Below, in pieces: positions 34,372 to 42,370 of a stretch of 46,398 bases of DNA. Position 1 is the first letter of the stretch, and the number at the start of each line of letters is the position of its first letter. Source of the stretch: Sphingomonadales bacterium (lineage in GTDB: Bacteria; Pseudomonadota; Alphaproteobacteria; Sphingomonadales; Sphingomonadaceae); NCBI GenBank assembly GCA_004173185.1, contig SEFZ01000042.1:1-46398 (forward strand). The letters are read 5' to 3'. The notes beneath the pieces were generated by a model. That model ran no database searches and was not told the origin of the DNA. It saw nothing but the letters and a program-made list of their open reading frames with translations. Both the position numbers and the translations under genes were made by a program.

Positions 34372-36831
34372 ATGCGCGTCCTGAAGATCCTCCTGTCGTC
34401 GACCTGCCTGTTAGCGGTACCCGCGCTGGCCCAGCAGGCCCCCGCCGGACAGACCGTGGCGACCCCGGCCAATTGGCCCGCCGCGAAGAGCCAGGGCCTG
34501 ATCGATCCCGCGACCGAGAAGTTCGTCAGCGAACTGATCGCCAAAATGTCGGTCGAGCAAAAGGTCGGCCAGATGGTTCAGGGCGATATCGGCAGCGTGA
34601 AGCCCGAGGATCTGCGCAAATATCCGCTCGGCTCGATCCTCGCGGGTGGCAATTCGCCGCCGCTCTCGGGCGATGACCGCTCGCCGCGCAAGGAATGGAT
34701 CGATACCTCACGCGCCTTTGAAAAGGTCGCGATGGAGGATCGCGCCGGCAATCTCAAAATCCCGCTGATCTTCGGCATCGATTCGGTGCACGGCAACGCC
34801 AATGTGATCGGCGCGACGATCTTCCCGCACAATATCGGCCTGGGTGCCGCGCATGATCCGGCGCTGATCCGCAAGATCGGCGAGATCACTGCGATCGAAA
34901 CCGCCGCAACCGGCATCCATTGGGCGTTCGGGCCTACCGTGGCGTCGCCGCAGAACGACCGCTGGGGCCGCACCTATGAGGGCTATTCGGAAGATGGTGC
35001 GATCATCGCCGCCTACGCTCCCGAAGTCGTGAAGGGCCTGCAAGGCGATCCCGGCACCGACAAGCGGATCCAGAAGGGCTTCGTCGCCGCCAGCATCAAG
35101 CATTTCCTCGGCGATGGCGGTACCACCGACGGCATTGATCAGGGCGACACCCAGATCGATGAAGCGACCCTCGCCCGCGTCCATGGTGCAGGTTATCCGC
35201 CCGCGATCAATGCGGGCGCGATGACTGCGATGGCGTCGTACAACAGCTGGAACGGCGTGAAGATGCACGGCAACAAGTCGCTGCTCACCGACGTGCTCAA
35301 GGGCCGCATGGGCTTTGACGGCTTCGTCGTCGGCGACTGGAACGGCCACGGCCAGGTTCCGGGCTGCACCCCCACCGATTGCGCAGCGACCTTCAATGCC
35401 GGCCTCGACATGGCAATGGCGCCGGACAGCTGGAAGGGTCTGTTCGAATCGACCGTGCGTGACGTGAAATCGGGCAAGATCCCGATGAGCCGCGTTGACG
35501 ATGCCGTCCGCCGCATCCTGCGCGTCAAGGTCAAGCTCGGCCTGTTCGATCCCGCACGTCCGCAGGAGGATGCACCCGACGCGCTCGGCACCGCCGCGCA
35601 CCGCGAAGTCGCGCGTCAGGCCGCGGCCAAGTCGCTCGTGCTGCTCAAGAATAATGGCGTGCTGCCGCTCAAGGCATCGGGCAATGTGATGATCGCAGGT
35701 CCCGGCGCGGATTCGATCCAGATGCAGACCGGCGGCTGGACGCTGAGCTGGCAGGGTGACGGCAACCCCAATTCGATGTTCCCCGGCGCGACCTCGATCT
35801 ATGCGGGCATCAAGCAGGCAGTCGAAGCAGGCGGCGGCAAGGCAACGCTTTCCGAAGACGGCAGCTTCACCGCCAAGCCCGATGTCGCGGTCGTCGTGTT
35901 CGGCGAGCAGCCTTATGCCGAGATGCGCGGCGATATCCGCACGCTCGAATTCCAGCCCGGCGACAAGCAGGCGCTGGCATTGCTCAAGAAGCTCAAGGCA
36001 GCGGGCATCCCCACCGTCTCGGTCTTCCTCTCGGGCCGTCCGCTCTGGGTGAACCCTGAGCTCAACCAGTCCGATGCGTTCGTCGCGGCATGGCTGCCGG
36101 GCAGCGAAGGCGCTGGCGTGGCCGATGTGCTGATCGGGGATGCGGCGGGCAAGCCGCGCCGCGATTTCCGCGGCACCTTGTCGTTCAGCTGGCCCAAGAC
36201 CGCGGGCCAGTTCACGCTCAACAAGGGCGATGCCGGCTATGATCCACTGTTCGCGCTCGGTTATGGCCTGACATATGCCAAATCCGGTACCGTTGCGGCG
36301 CTCAGCGAAGATGCCGGCGTCGATGCCTCGCTGGCAAACACCACCATCTACTTCACCAAGGGCGTAACCCCCGCCCCCTTCTCCTTCGCGACCGATAGCA
36401 AAGTCACGCGCAGCGCGGTGGACGGTCCGGCCACGCAGGAAGGTGCGCAATTGCTCACCTGGCCCTCGACACCAGCGGCACTCCGCATCGGCGGCAATGA
36501 GCCCCTCGATCTCACGCGCGAGGCCAATGGCGATCTCTCGATCCAAATCAGCTATAAGCTCATGACCCCGGCGAGCACCGCGCAGGTGCTGCTCCAGATG
36601 GAAGGCGGCAACAATACGGGCGCGATCGACGCAACCAGCCTGTTCACCGGCCAGACCGGCACATGGCGCACCGCCAAAATCTTCCTCAAATGCTACGTCC
36701 AGAACGGCGTGGATTTGAGCAAGGTCACCGCGCCTTTCGTCGTGACCGCAACCGGCCCGCTGAGCTTTGCGGTGGCGGACATCCGCATCGTTTCCGATCC
36801 CAATAACTCGACCTGCCCCGGCACAAAATGA
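34372..36831 (+). CDS. Glycoside hydrolase family 3 (exo-beta-glucosidase)
   Basis: An 819-residue exported enzyme (signal to about ALAQQ, residue 22) releasing glucose from beta-glucan or cellodextrin ends. Visible pieces: GIDSVHGN substrate loop, KHFLGDGG (about 243-250), the nucleophile aspartate at 322 in GFVVGDWNGH, and a full GH3 C-terminal alpha/beta domain. The last ~170 residues form an extra beta-rich domain (SIQISYKLMTPAST, VDLSKVTAPF) as in ExoP-type enzymes. GGAGAGAG precedes the ATG; the gene overlaps galM as ATGA. The candidate operator upstream implies sugar control. Confidence 0.94.
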   Translation: MRVLKILLSSTCLLAVPALAQQAPAGQTVATPANWPAAKSQGLIDPATEKFVSELIAKMSVEQKVGQMVQGDIGSVKPEDLRKYPLGSILAGGNSPPLSGDDRSPRKEWIDTSRAFEKVAMEDRAGNLKIPLIFGIDSVHGNANVIGATIFPHNIGLGAAHDPALIRKIGEITAIETAATGIHWAFGPTVASPQNDRWGRTYEGYSEDGAIIAAYAPEVVKGLQGDPGTDKRIQKGFVAASIKHFLGDGGTTDGIDQGDTQIDEATLARVHGAGYPPAINAGAMTAMASYNSWNGVKMHGNKSLLTDVLKGRMGFDGFVVGDWNGHGQVPGCTPTDCAATFNAGLDMAMAPDSWKGLFESTVRDVKSGKIPMSRVDDAVRRILRVKVKLGLFDPARPQEDAPDALGTAAHREVARQAAAKSLVLLKNNGVLPLKASGNVMIAGPGADSIQMQTGGWTLSWQGDGNPNSMFPGATSIYAGIKQAVEAGGGKATLSEDGSFTAKPDVAVVVFGEQPYAEMRGDIRTLEFQPGDKQALALLKKLKAAGIPTVSVFLSGRPLWVNPELNQSDAFVAAWLPGSEGAGVADVLIGDAAGKPRRDFRGTLSFSWPKTAGQFTLNKGDAGYDPLFALGYGLTYAKSGTVAALSEDAGVDASLANTTIYFTKGVTPAPFSFATDSKVTRSAVDGPATQEGAQLLTWPSTPAALRIGGNEPLDLTREANGDLSIQISYKLMTPASTAQVLLQMEGGNNTGAIDATSLFTGQTGTWRTAKIFLKCYVQNGVDLSKVTAPFVVTATGPLSFAVADIRIVSDPNNSTCPGTK

Positions 36832-37877
36832 GCTGGCTGGTCAAAGGCGGCACGATCGAGGCGATCGAGATCAAGCGCGGTGCGTTCCGCGCCGAGTTGC
36901 TTAATCTCGGCGCCACGCTCCGCCGCCTCGACGTTCCGGCAAGGGACGGCAGCATCGCCAATGTCACGCTCGGCTATCAGGATCTGGAGGAGTATCGCGG
37001 CCATCCGCGCTTCTACGGCGCGGTCGCCGGGCGCTATGCCAACCGGATCGGCGGGGCGAAGTTCAGCCTCGACGGGCGGGAATATCATCTACCCGCGAAC
37101 AGTGGCGGCGTGAATAATCTCCACTCGGGTCCGCTCGGTTTCGATCAGCAATTCTGGAGGCTGACGCATCACGACGCGCACTCGGCGGTCTTCAATTTGC
37201 TAAGCCCGGCGGGCTTTAACGGCTTTCCCGGCAATCTCTCGGTCGAGACGCGATACACGGTGGAGGAGGATGGCTTGCACATCACCTTCACCGCGACCAC
37301 CGATGCCGCGACGGTGATCAACCTGACCCACCACGCCTATTTCAATCTTGCGGGCGAGGGCAAAGGCACGATCCTCGATCACCTGCTCCAGATCCCCGCG
37401 GGCCGCATCACTCCCGTCGATGCAACGCAGATCCCGACCGGTCAGGTTCAGGACGTCACCGGCACGCCCTTCGATTTCCGTACACCCAAGCCCGTTGGCC
37501 GCGACATTGGCATGGAGGACATGCAGCTCAAGATCGGCCGCGGCTATGACCACAATTTCGTGCTCGATACACCCGGCAGCACCCGCCGCCGCGTTGCCAC
37601 CTTGTTCGATCCCGCATCGGGCCGCGTGCTCGATATGGAATCCACCGCGCCCGGCGTTCAGCTCTACACGGGCAACCATCTCGCAGACGGCGCTCCCGGC
37701 ACGGGCGGCGCGATCTATGAAGCGCGCGGCGGGCTATGCCTGGAGCCGCAAAACTTCCCCGACGCGCCGAACCAGCCCGGCTTCCCCTCGGCCCGGCTCG
37801 ATCCGGGCCAGACCTACCGCCACGACATCGCCTTTCGGTTTCGTACGGCGGCGGATGCGCGCGAAGCCTTCGCCTAA
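36828..37877 (+). CDS. galM: Aldose 1-epimerase (mutarotase)
   Basis: Interconverts alpha and beta anomers of free aldoses such as glucose or galactose. The 349-residue protein has the GalM landmarks: LGATLRRLDVPARDG, NRIGGAKFSLDG, NLHSGPLGFDQ, the catalytic histidine in NLTHHAYFNLAG and a conserved C-terminal EPQNFPDAPNQPGFPS containing the catalytic glutamate. It shares four bases with the beta-glucosidase gene, so it probably handles the beta-glucose released by that enzyme. No signal peptide is seen, so it acts in the cytosol while the glucosidase is exported. Confidence 0.95.
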   Translation: MSWLVKGGTIEAIEIKRGAFRAELLNLGATLRRLDVPARDGSIANVTLGYQDLEEYRGHPRFYGAVAGRYANRIGGAKFSLDGREYHLPANSGGVNNLHSGPLGFDQQFWRLTHHDAHSAVFNLLSPAGFNGFPGNLSVETRYTVEEDGLHITFTATTDAATVINLTHHAYFNLAGEGKGTILDHLLQIPAGRITPVDATQIPTGQVQDVTGTPFDFRTPKPVGRDIGMEDMQLKIGRGYDHNFVLDTPGSTRRRVATLFDPASGRVLDMESTAPGVQLYTGNHLADGAPGTGGAIYEARGGLCLEPQNFPDAPNQPGFPSARLDPGQTYRHDIAFRFRTAADAREAFA

Positions 37878-37880
37878 TAA

Positions 37881-38017
37881 CTCCCTTCCCTGAAAGGGAG
37901 GGGTTGGTGGGTGCGCACGTCTGCGCTTCAAGAATCTCGCCGCAAACAGAAAAGGCCGGGGCATCGAGCCCCAGCCTTTCCTAACCCACCCCTGGCCCCT
38001 CCCTTTCAGGGAGGGGA
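37881..38017. repeat. Paired inverted extragenic repeat, copy 2, with internal terminator stem
   Basis: Same architecture as the element at 23770-23893: a left hairpin (37882-37901) with G-rich tract, and a right arm with ACCCACCCC followed by CCCCTCCCT-TTC-AGGGAGGGG (37996-38016). It too lies between convergent genes. The centre contains an additional stem, 37950-37961 with 37967-37978 (12 bp, one mismatch), flanked by A and T runs on both strands, which looks like a bidirectional intrinsic terminator. Confidence 0.82.
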
Positions 38018-38026
38018 ATAAAGCGC

Positions 38027-39601
38027 CTACAAAGTCGGCTTGCCATCCACGCGGCGCGGGATGCCCGCATCGCCGTCCTGCAAATCCACCGGCAGCAACG
38101 CCGCAGGCAGGTCCTGATAGGCCACGGGCCGCAGGAAGCGATCGATCGCCAGCGCGCCAACCGACGTGCTGCGCCCATCCGAAGTCGAGGGGAACGGCCC
38201 GCCATGCACCTGCGCGTCGGTCACTTCCACGCCGGTCGGCCAGCCATTGGCAAGGATGCGGCCTGCCAGGCGCTCAAGCGTCGGCAGCAGATCCATGGCC
38301 AGTTCGGTATCGCCGTCATCGAGATGCAGCGTCGCGGTGAGCTGGCCTTCGAGCAACGCCGTCACTGCCTTCATCTCGGCGAGATCGGCACAGCGCACCA
38401 GCAGCGAAGCCGCGCCGAACACTTCTTCGGCATGGCTCGGATCGGCGATGAAGTCCTTGCCCGTCATCGTGAAGAGCGCAGCCTGCCCACAAGTCGGGCC
38501 ACCCGGCTCCTGACCCTGCGCCACCTGGCTGAGCGCCGGGGCTGAAGCCCAACGTGCCACGCCGCTCGCATAGGCCTTGTGGATGCCCGGCGTCAGCATC
38601 ACCTGCGACGGCGCACCGGCCATCGCATCCGTAGCCGCGCTCACGAAACGATCGAGCGCCGGGCCATCGATACCAAGCACGAGGCCCGGATTGGTGCAGA
38701 ACTGCCCCGCACCCATGGTCAGGCTGCCGACAAATGCCGTGCCCAAGGCTTCGGCCCGCGCATCCAGCGCTGCGGGAAGCAGATACACCGGATTGATGCT
38801 GCTCATCTCGGCATAGACCGGAATCGGCACAGGGCGAGCGGCTGCCGCCTTCATCAGCGCGATGCCGCCGCCACGCGAGCCCGTGAAGCCCACTGCCTTG
38901 ATGCGCGGATCGGTGACCATCGCCTGACCGACCGAATTGCCGGGGCCGTTGATCAGCGAGAATACGCCGGCGGGCATGCCGGTCTTTTCGGCTGCGCGGG
39001 TGATCGCGCCCGCGACCATCTCGGCCGTGCCCGGATGCGCCGAATGGCCCTTCACCACCACCGGGCAACCGGCGGCGAGTGCGGAAGCGGTGTCGCCGCC
39101 GCCTACCGAGAATGCGAGCGGGAAGTTGCTCGCGCCAAACACCGTAACCGGGCCCAGCGGCACCAATCGCATGCGCAGATCGGGCTTGGGTGCAGGCGCA
39201 CGATCCGGAATCGCATGATCGATCCGTGCGCGCAGATATTCGCCAAGGCGCAGTTCGCGCGCGAACAGGCGCATCTGGCCCGAAGTGCGGCCGCGCTCGC
39301 CATTCAGCCGCGCAGCGGGAAGGCCGCTCTCTGCATTGGCGCGCTCGGTCACCGCATCGCCCAATGCGTCAATCTCGTCTGCGATGGCTTCGAGGAACTC
39401 GGCGCGCTTGGTACGCGGCAGTTGCGAATAGATCGGGAAGGCAGCTTCGGCAGCGGAGATCGCCGCGTCGACATCGTCGGTGTTCGCCAGGCTGAACGTC
39501 GGTTCGATTTCCTGCCCCGTCGACGCCTGCACTGCGCGAAAGCCTGCGCCGTCCCGCTTCACGCGCTTCGAAGCGATGAACAATTCCCCGGTAAGCGCCA
39601 T
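38027..39601 (-). CDS. Alpha-ketoglutaric semialdehyde (2,5-dioxovalerate) dehydrogenase
   Basis: A 524-residue aldehyde dehydrogenase of the NADP-dependent KGSADH branch, oxidising 2,5-dioxovalerate to 2-oxoglutarate, the last step of non-phosphorylating pentose or hexarate degradation. The family stretch NFPLAFSVGGGDTASALAAGCPVVVKGHS is present; the catalytic glutamate lies in YAEMSSINP and the cysteine in GAGQFCTNPG. The second ATG (39601) is chosen because GGAGAG lies eight bases before it, while the ATG two codons earlier abuts that site. The FadR-type gene behind it fits a sugar-acid pathway. Confidence 0.88.
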   Translation of the reverse strand: MALTGELFIASKRVKRDGAGFRAVQASTGQEIEPTFSLANTDDVDAAISAAEAAFPIYSQLPRTKRAEFLEAIADEIDALGDAVTERANAESGLPAARLNGERGRTSGQMRLFARELRLGEYLRARIDHAIPDRAPAPKPDLRMRLVPLGPVTVFGASNFPLAFSVGGGDTASALAAGCPVVVKGHSAHPGTAEMVAGAITRAAEKTGMPAGVFSLINGPGNSVGQAMVTDPRIKAVGFTGSRGGGIALMKAAAARPVPIPVYAEMSSINPVYLLPAALDARAEALGTAFVGSLTMGAGQFCTNPGLVLGIDGPALDRFVSAATDAMAGAPSQVMLTPGIHKAYASGVARWASAPALSQVAQGQEPGGPTCGQAALFTMTGKDFIADPSHAEEVFGAASLLVRCADLAEMKAVTALLEGQLTATLHLDDGDTELAMDLLPTLERLAGRILANGWPTGVEVTDAQVHGGPFPSTSDGRSTSVGALAIDRFLRPVAYQDLPAALLPVDLQDGDAGIPRRVDGKPTL

Positions 39602-39623
39602 TTTCATCTCTCCATTCGCTCAA

Positions 39624-39639
39624 TAGTTAGCGGTAACAT
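39624..39639. promoter_or_regulatory. Candidate LacI-type operator before the semialdehyde dehydrogenase gene
   Basis: AGTTAGCGGTAACA (39625-39638) is an inverted GTTA/TAAC repeat around a CG-containing core, the shape of LacI-family operators of the TGTTACCGCTAACA type. It lies about 24 bp upstream of the start codon. The GntR-type neighbour would normally use a different motif, so a distant regulator may act here. Confidence 0.4.
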
Positions 39640-39747
39640 TCTCTGGATGCGGACTTAGGTATCGCGCGCCCATATTGCAAATTGTCGGTGTATTTTGCCG
39701 GGGGTTTCGCCGCGCACCCCTTTGTTTCGGCGGCGCAGGCGATCGGA

Positions 39748-40536
39748 TCAGCAGCAGACTGCGCGCAGCCCCTTGCGTCCGCCCGATGGATCACGTGCTT
39801 CCATCATGTCGGTCAGCCCGCGATCGACCAGCTTGGCCATCGCATCGCGCGCGCCCTGCGCATCGCGCACCTCGATCGCCTCCAGCACGCGCAGATGCAC
39901 CGGAAGTGCGTCGTGCGGCGCGGGCAGGCGATCCTGCTTGAATGCGGTGGTGATTTCGATCGCCGCGGCAACGCCGCTGGTCAGCGAAATGATGAAGTCA
40001 TTCCCCGATGCCTCGAGCAATGCCGAGTGGAAGCTCTGGTCGCAGCGCCGCCCTTCCTCGGTCTGGAAACCATGCACGGCCACGCCGTCCAGCCCGGCCT
40101 TCATCCGCGCATATTGCTCGTCAGTACGCCGAGTCGCCGCGAGCCGTGCGGCTTCGGGCTCAACGATTCGGCGCAGCTCGAACAGATGCTCGATCAGTTC
40201 CTCATCGGGCTCGTTGGAAAATATCCAGCTCAGCACATCCGGATCGAGCAGATGCCATTCGCTGCGCGGCGAAACTTGGGTCCCGATCTTGGGCCGCGAA
40301 TGCACCAGCCCCTTGGCGGCCAGAATGCGAATCGCCTCGCGATAGGCGGTGCGCGACACCTTGAACTGCTCGCTCGCCGCGATTTCGCCTTCCAATATCT
40401 CGCCGGGCTTCAGTGCGCCCGATACGATTCGGATGCCCAGATCCCTTGCCACCGTGCCGTGCAGCCGCAGCGAGCGGGGCCGTGGGGTCCGCTGCCGGGG
40501 CTTTCTGCTGGTGGTGGGGGGCTGGGTTTGAGGCAT
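39748..40536 (-). CDS. FadR-type (GntR family, FCD domain) transcription regulator
   Basis: A 262-residue DNA-binding protein: a winged helix-turn-helix (about residues 30-95; GEILEGEIAASEQFKVSRTAYREAIRIL, LVHSRPKIGTQV) after a basic tail rich in R, P and T, and an FCD effector domain with metal-type residues in LRRIVEPEAARLAA, DQSFHSALLEASGN and VHLRVLEAI. FadR-type proteins usually respond to organic or sugar acids. It lies 147 bp upstream of the semialdehyde dehydrogenase gene in the same direction and is probably its regulator. It ends in two cysteines. Confidence 0.9.
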   Translation of the reverse strand: MPQTQPPTTSRKPRQRTPRPRSLRLHGTVARDLGIRIVSGALKPGEILEGEIAASEQFKVSRTAYREAIRILAAKGLVHSRPKIGTQVSPRSEWHLLDPDVLSWIFSNEPDEELIEHLFELRRIVEPEAARLAATRRTDEQYARMKAGLDGVAVHGFQTEEGRRCDQSFHSALLEASGNDFIISLTSGVAAAIEITTAFKQDRLPAPHDALPVHLRVLEAIEVRDAQGARDAMAKLVDRGLTDMMEARDPSGGRKGLRAVCC

Positions 40537-40564
40537 CCGGCTTTCTGGCTGGCGTGCGGACTGG

Positions 40565-40654
40565 CGGAGACGGAGGGATTCGAACCCTCGGTAGGAGTAA
40601 TCCCCCTACGGCGGTTTAGCAAACCGCTGGTTTCAGCCACTCACCCACGTCTCC
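40565..40654 (-). tRNA. tRNA-Ser (GCT anticodon)
   Basis: A 90-nt class II tRNA. Acceptor stem GGAGACG (40654-40648) pairs with CGTCTCC (40572-40566); the anticodon loop reads TTGCTAA, giving GCT for AGC/AGU serine codons; a long variable arm with a TAGG/CCTA stem follows; the T loop is GGTTCGAATCC. The discriminator is G and CCA is encoded in the DNA (40564-40562). Confidence 0.97.
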
Positions 40655-40682
40655 GGAAAGGGCCCGAGGGCGGGGCTATAGC

Positions 40683-40718
40683 GAGGGGTTTCCAACCTAT
40701 CAACCGATAGAAACCCTC
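40683..40718. promoter_or_regulatory. Inverted repeat between tRNA-Ser and the DUF1134 gene
   Basis: A two-part stem: GAGGGGTTT with AAACCCTC, and an inner CTATC with GATAG around AACC, with a five-base bulge between them. It lies upstream of both divergent genes, about 30 bp from the tRNA 5' end. It could be a protein site or a leader structure. No T run follows, so it is not a normal terminator. Confidence 0.4.
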
Positions 40719-40810
40719 TAACGCAAATTCGACTCGTGTCGTCGTGTGTTCATTGCAGGGTCAGGGATGCGGGCATAGCGTTTTGGCCACGCTTTTGGTG
40801 GGGAATTACG

Positions 40811-41590
40811 ATGCGCGCGCGAGCCGGAATATTGTGGGCGATGGCCGCCGTGATCGGCCTCAGCGCCGTGCCTGCCGCTGCGCAGGATTCCCCACAGATG
40901 ACCAAAATCGATCCGAACACCGCGATCGATTCGGATCTCGACGTTCCGCCGCCTGCCCGCGATTCGCCCCGATCGCAGGAATATAACCAGCCGCAGGACT
41001 ATAGCCCGCCCCCGCAATATTCCTCCGCGCCTCCCGGCCCCACGCCAACACAGCCCGGCGCGCCCAACGATGCCCGTGCGCTCGCGCAGGAGCGCGTCAA
41101 GGCAGCCGATACCTTCGACCAGCAGGAACTCGTCGTCGCGGCAGAGGGTGTGTTCGGCAAGGGCGCATCGGGCCTGGCCGGGCTCATCGAAGACATTCTC
41201 AAGGATCAGGGCCGCCCCAACGCCTATATCGCCGGCGGCGAAGGCGGCGGCTCGATCGGCATCGGCCTGCGCTATGGCAAGGGCGATCTGTTCCACAAGA
41301 TCGAAGGGGAGCGCCCGGTTTACTGGACCGGGCCGTCGGTGGGCTTCGATGTCGGCGGTGATGCCAGCAAGGTCTTCGTGCTAGTCTATAATCTCTACGA
41401 CAGCCAGGATCTCTACAAGCGCTTCCCCGCAGGCGAGGGCCGCGCCTATTTCGTCGGCGGTTTCTCGGCGGCCTATATGCGCCGCGGCGATGTCGTGCTG
41501 ATCCCGGTTCGTCTGGGCGTCGGCTGGCGGCTGGGGATCAACGCCGGCTATATGAAGTTCAGCGAGAAGCGCCGCATCGTCCCGTTCTGA
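40811..41590 (+). CDS. DUF1134 protein (EipA-like envelope integrity factor)
   Basis: A 259-residue exported protein: signal to about AAAQ (residue 22), a long disordered proline/glutamine/serine linker (SPRSQEYNQPQDYSPPPQYS), then the DUF1134 domain with LLYLRFP-like strands replaced here by YIAGGEGGGSIGIGLRYGKGDLFHK, YWTGPSVGFDVGGDASKVFVLVYNL and VLIPVRLGVGWRLGINAGY. EipA of Brucella, in this family, is needed for envelope integrity. GGGGAA lies before the ATG at 40811; an earlier in-frame start is rejected. Confidence 0.87.
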   Translation: MRARAGILWAMAAVIGLSAVPAAAQDSPQMTKIDPNTAIDSDLDVPPPARDSPRSQEYNQPQDYSPPPQYSSAPPGPTPTQPGAPNDARALAQERVKAADTFDQQELVVAAEGVFGKGASGLAGLIEDILKDQGRPNAYIAGGEGGGSIGIGLRYGKGDLFHKIEGERPVYWTGPSVGFDVGGDASKVFVLVYNLYDSQDLYKRFPAGEGRAYFVGGFSAAYMRRGDVVLIPVRLGVGWRLGINAGYMKFSEKRRIVPF

Positions 41591-41607
41591 TCCTGGAGAG
41601 TCTGATC

Positions 41608-41883
41608 GTGGAGATTTTGGCAGCGGCGGGCGGCGCGCTCGTCCTGGTCAATCTTTGGACGATATGGCGCTTTCGCGATGACAAGCACCGCGCGACCTTT
41701 GGCCATCGGCGCATCCCCGAATCGAACCTGCTTGGTCTAGCGCTGATCGGCGGCACCCCCGGCGCGTTCCTCGCGCGGCACGTGTTTCGCCACAAGACGC
41801 GAAAACAGCCCTTTTCGACCTGGCTATGGCTGATCGCGATACTTCAAGCGGGTGCGCTGATCGGCGTGGCCTGGACGCGCTGA
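41608..41883 (+). CDS. DUF1294 small membrane protein, GTG start
   Basis: A 91-residue protein with two or three hydrophobic helices (AAAGGALVLVNLWTIW; LLGLALIGGTPGAFLARHV; WLWLIAILQAGALIGVAW) and the DUF1294 hallmark RIPESNLLGLALIGGTPGAF followed by a basic HKTRK loop. The GTG at 41608, with GGAGAG upstream, sets the family's N-terminus. It follows the DUF1134 gene by 17 bp. Its stop codon directly touches the stop of the convergent SRPBCC gene. Confidence 0.88.
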   Translation: MEILAAAGGALVLVNLWTIWRFRDDKHRATFGHRRIPESNLLGLALIGGTPGAFLARHVFRHKTRKQPFSTWLWLIAILQAGALIGVAWTR

Positions 41884-42342
41884 TTATTCGGCGAACTTCG
41901 CCAGATTCGCCAGCGTCGAACGCAACCCGTCGAGATGGTCCTTCCGGCGAATCCCCGGCGGCACGCCCTCGGCCGTAACCGTCACGCGCGTACCCTCATC
42001 CACCGGATCGAAGCGCCAAGTGAAAATCATCGTACCCGCCATCGTCGGATCATCCGATTCGAAGGTCCCGCGCTGGACCACGCGCACACCCGGCACCAGC
42101 TCGACGAACTCGCCCTTGCTCACATCGCTGTCATCGTCGGTCTTGCCCTGCGGCGCATCGCCATCGTCATAGGTCAGCCGCATACGATAAATGCCTCCGG
42201 GCCGCGGCTCGAACGCTTCGATGCTCCCCGTCATGCCCTCGGGCGGTAGCCACTGCACCAGCGCCTGCGGGTCGATCAACGCATCATACAGCTTCGCAGC
42301 TGGCGCAGCTATTACGCGAAAAGCGGCATCGGTCCGGCTCAT
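41884..42342 (-). CDS. SRPBCC/AHSA1-type protein
   Basis: A 152-residue cytosolic protein with the START-like fold of the Aha1-type SRPBCC group: AAPAKLYDALIDPQALVQWLPPEGMTGS, the middle strand IYRMRLTYD, the VQRGTFESDDPTMAGTMIFTWRF core and a final LDGLRSTLANLAKF helix. Such proteins bind hydrophobic ligands, usually without a known reaction. It is convergent with the DUF1294 gene and lies 28 bp downstream of the dihydroorotase gene in the same direction, so it is probably co-transcribed. Confidence 0.9.
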   Translation of the reverse strand: MSRTDAAFRVIAAPAAKLYDALIDPQALVQWLPPEGMTGSIEAFEPRPGGIYRMRLTYDDGDAPQGKTDDDSDVSKGEFVELVPGVRVVQRGTFESDDPTMAGTMIFTWRFDPVDEGTRVTVTAEGVPPGIRRKDHLDGLRSTLANLAKFAE

Positions 42343-42370
42343 CGCGCGGGGACCAGCATCGGCGACCGCA

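Noticed and set aside
34708..36546. A very long open frame antisense to the GH3 gene (about 600 codons)
   Set aside because: Its codons are the complement of a clearly conserved enzyme, composition is odd and no family motif shows; long antisense frames are expected in GC-rich DNA.
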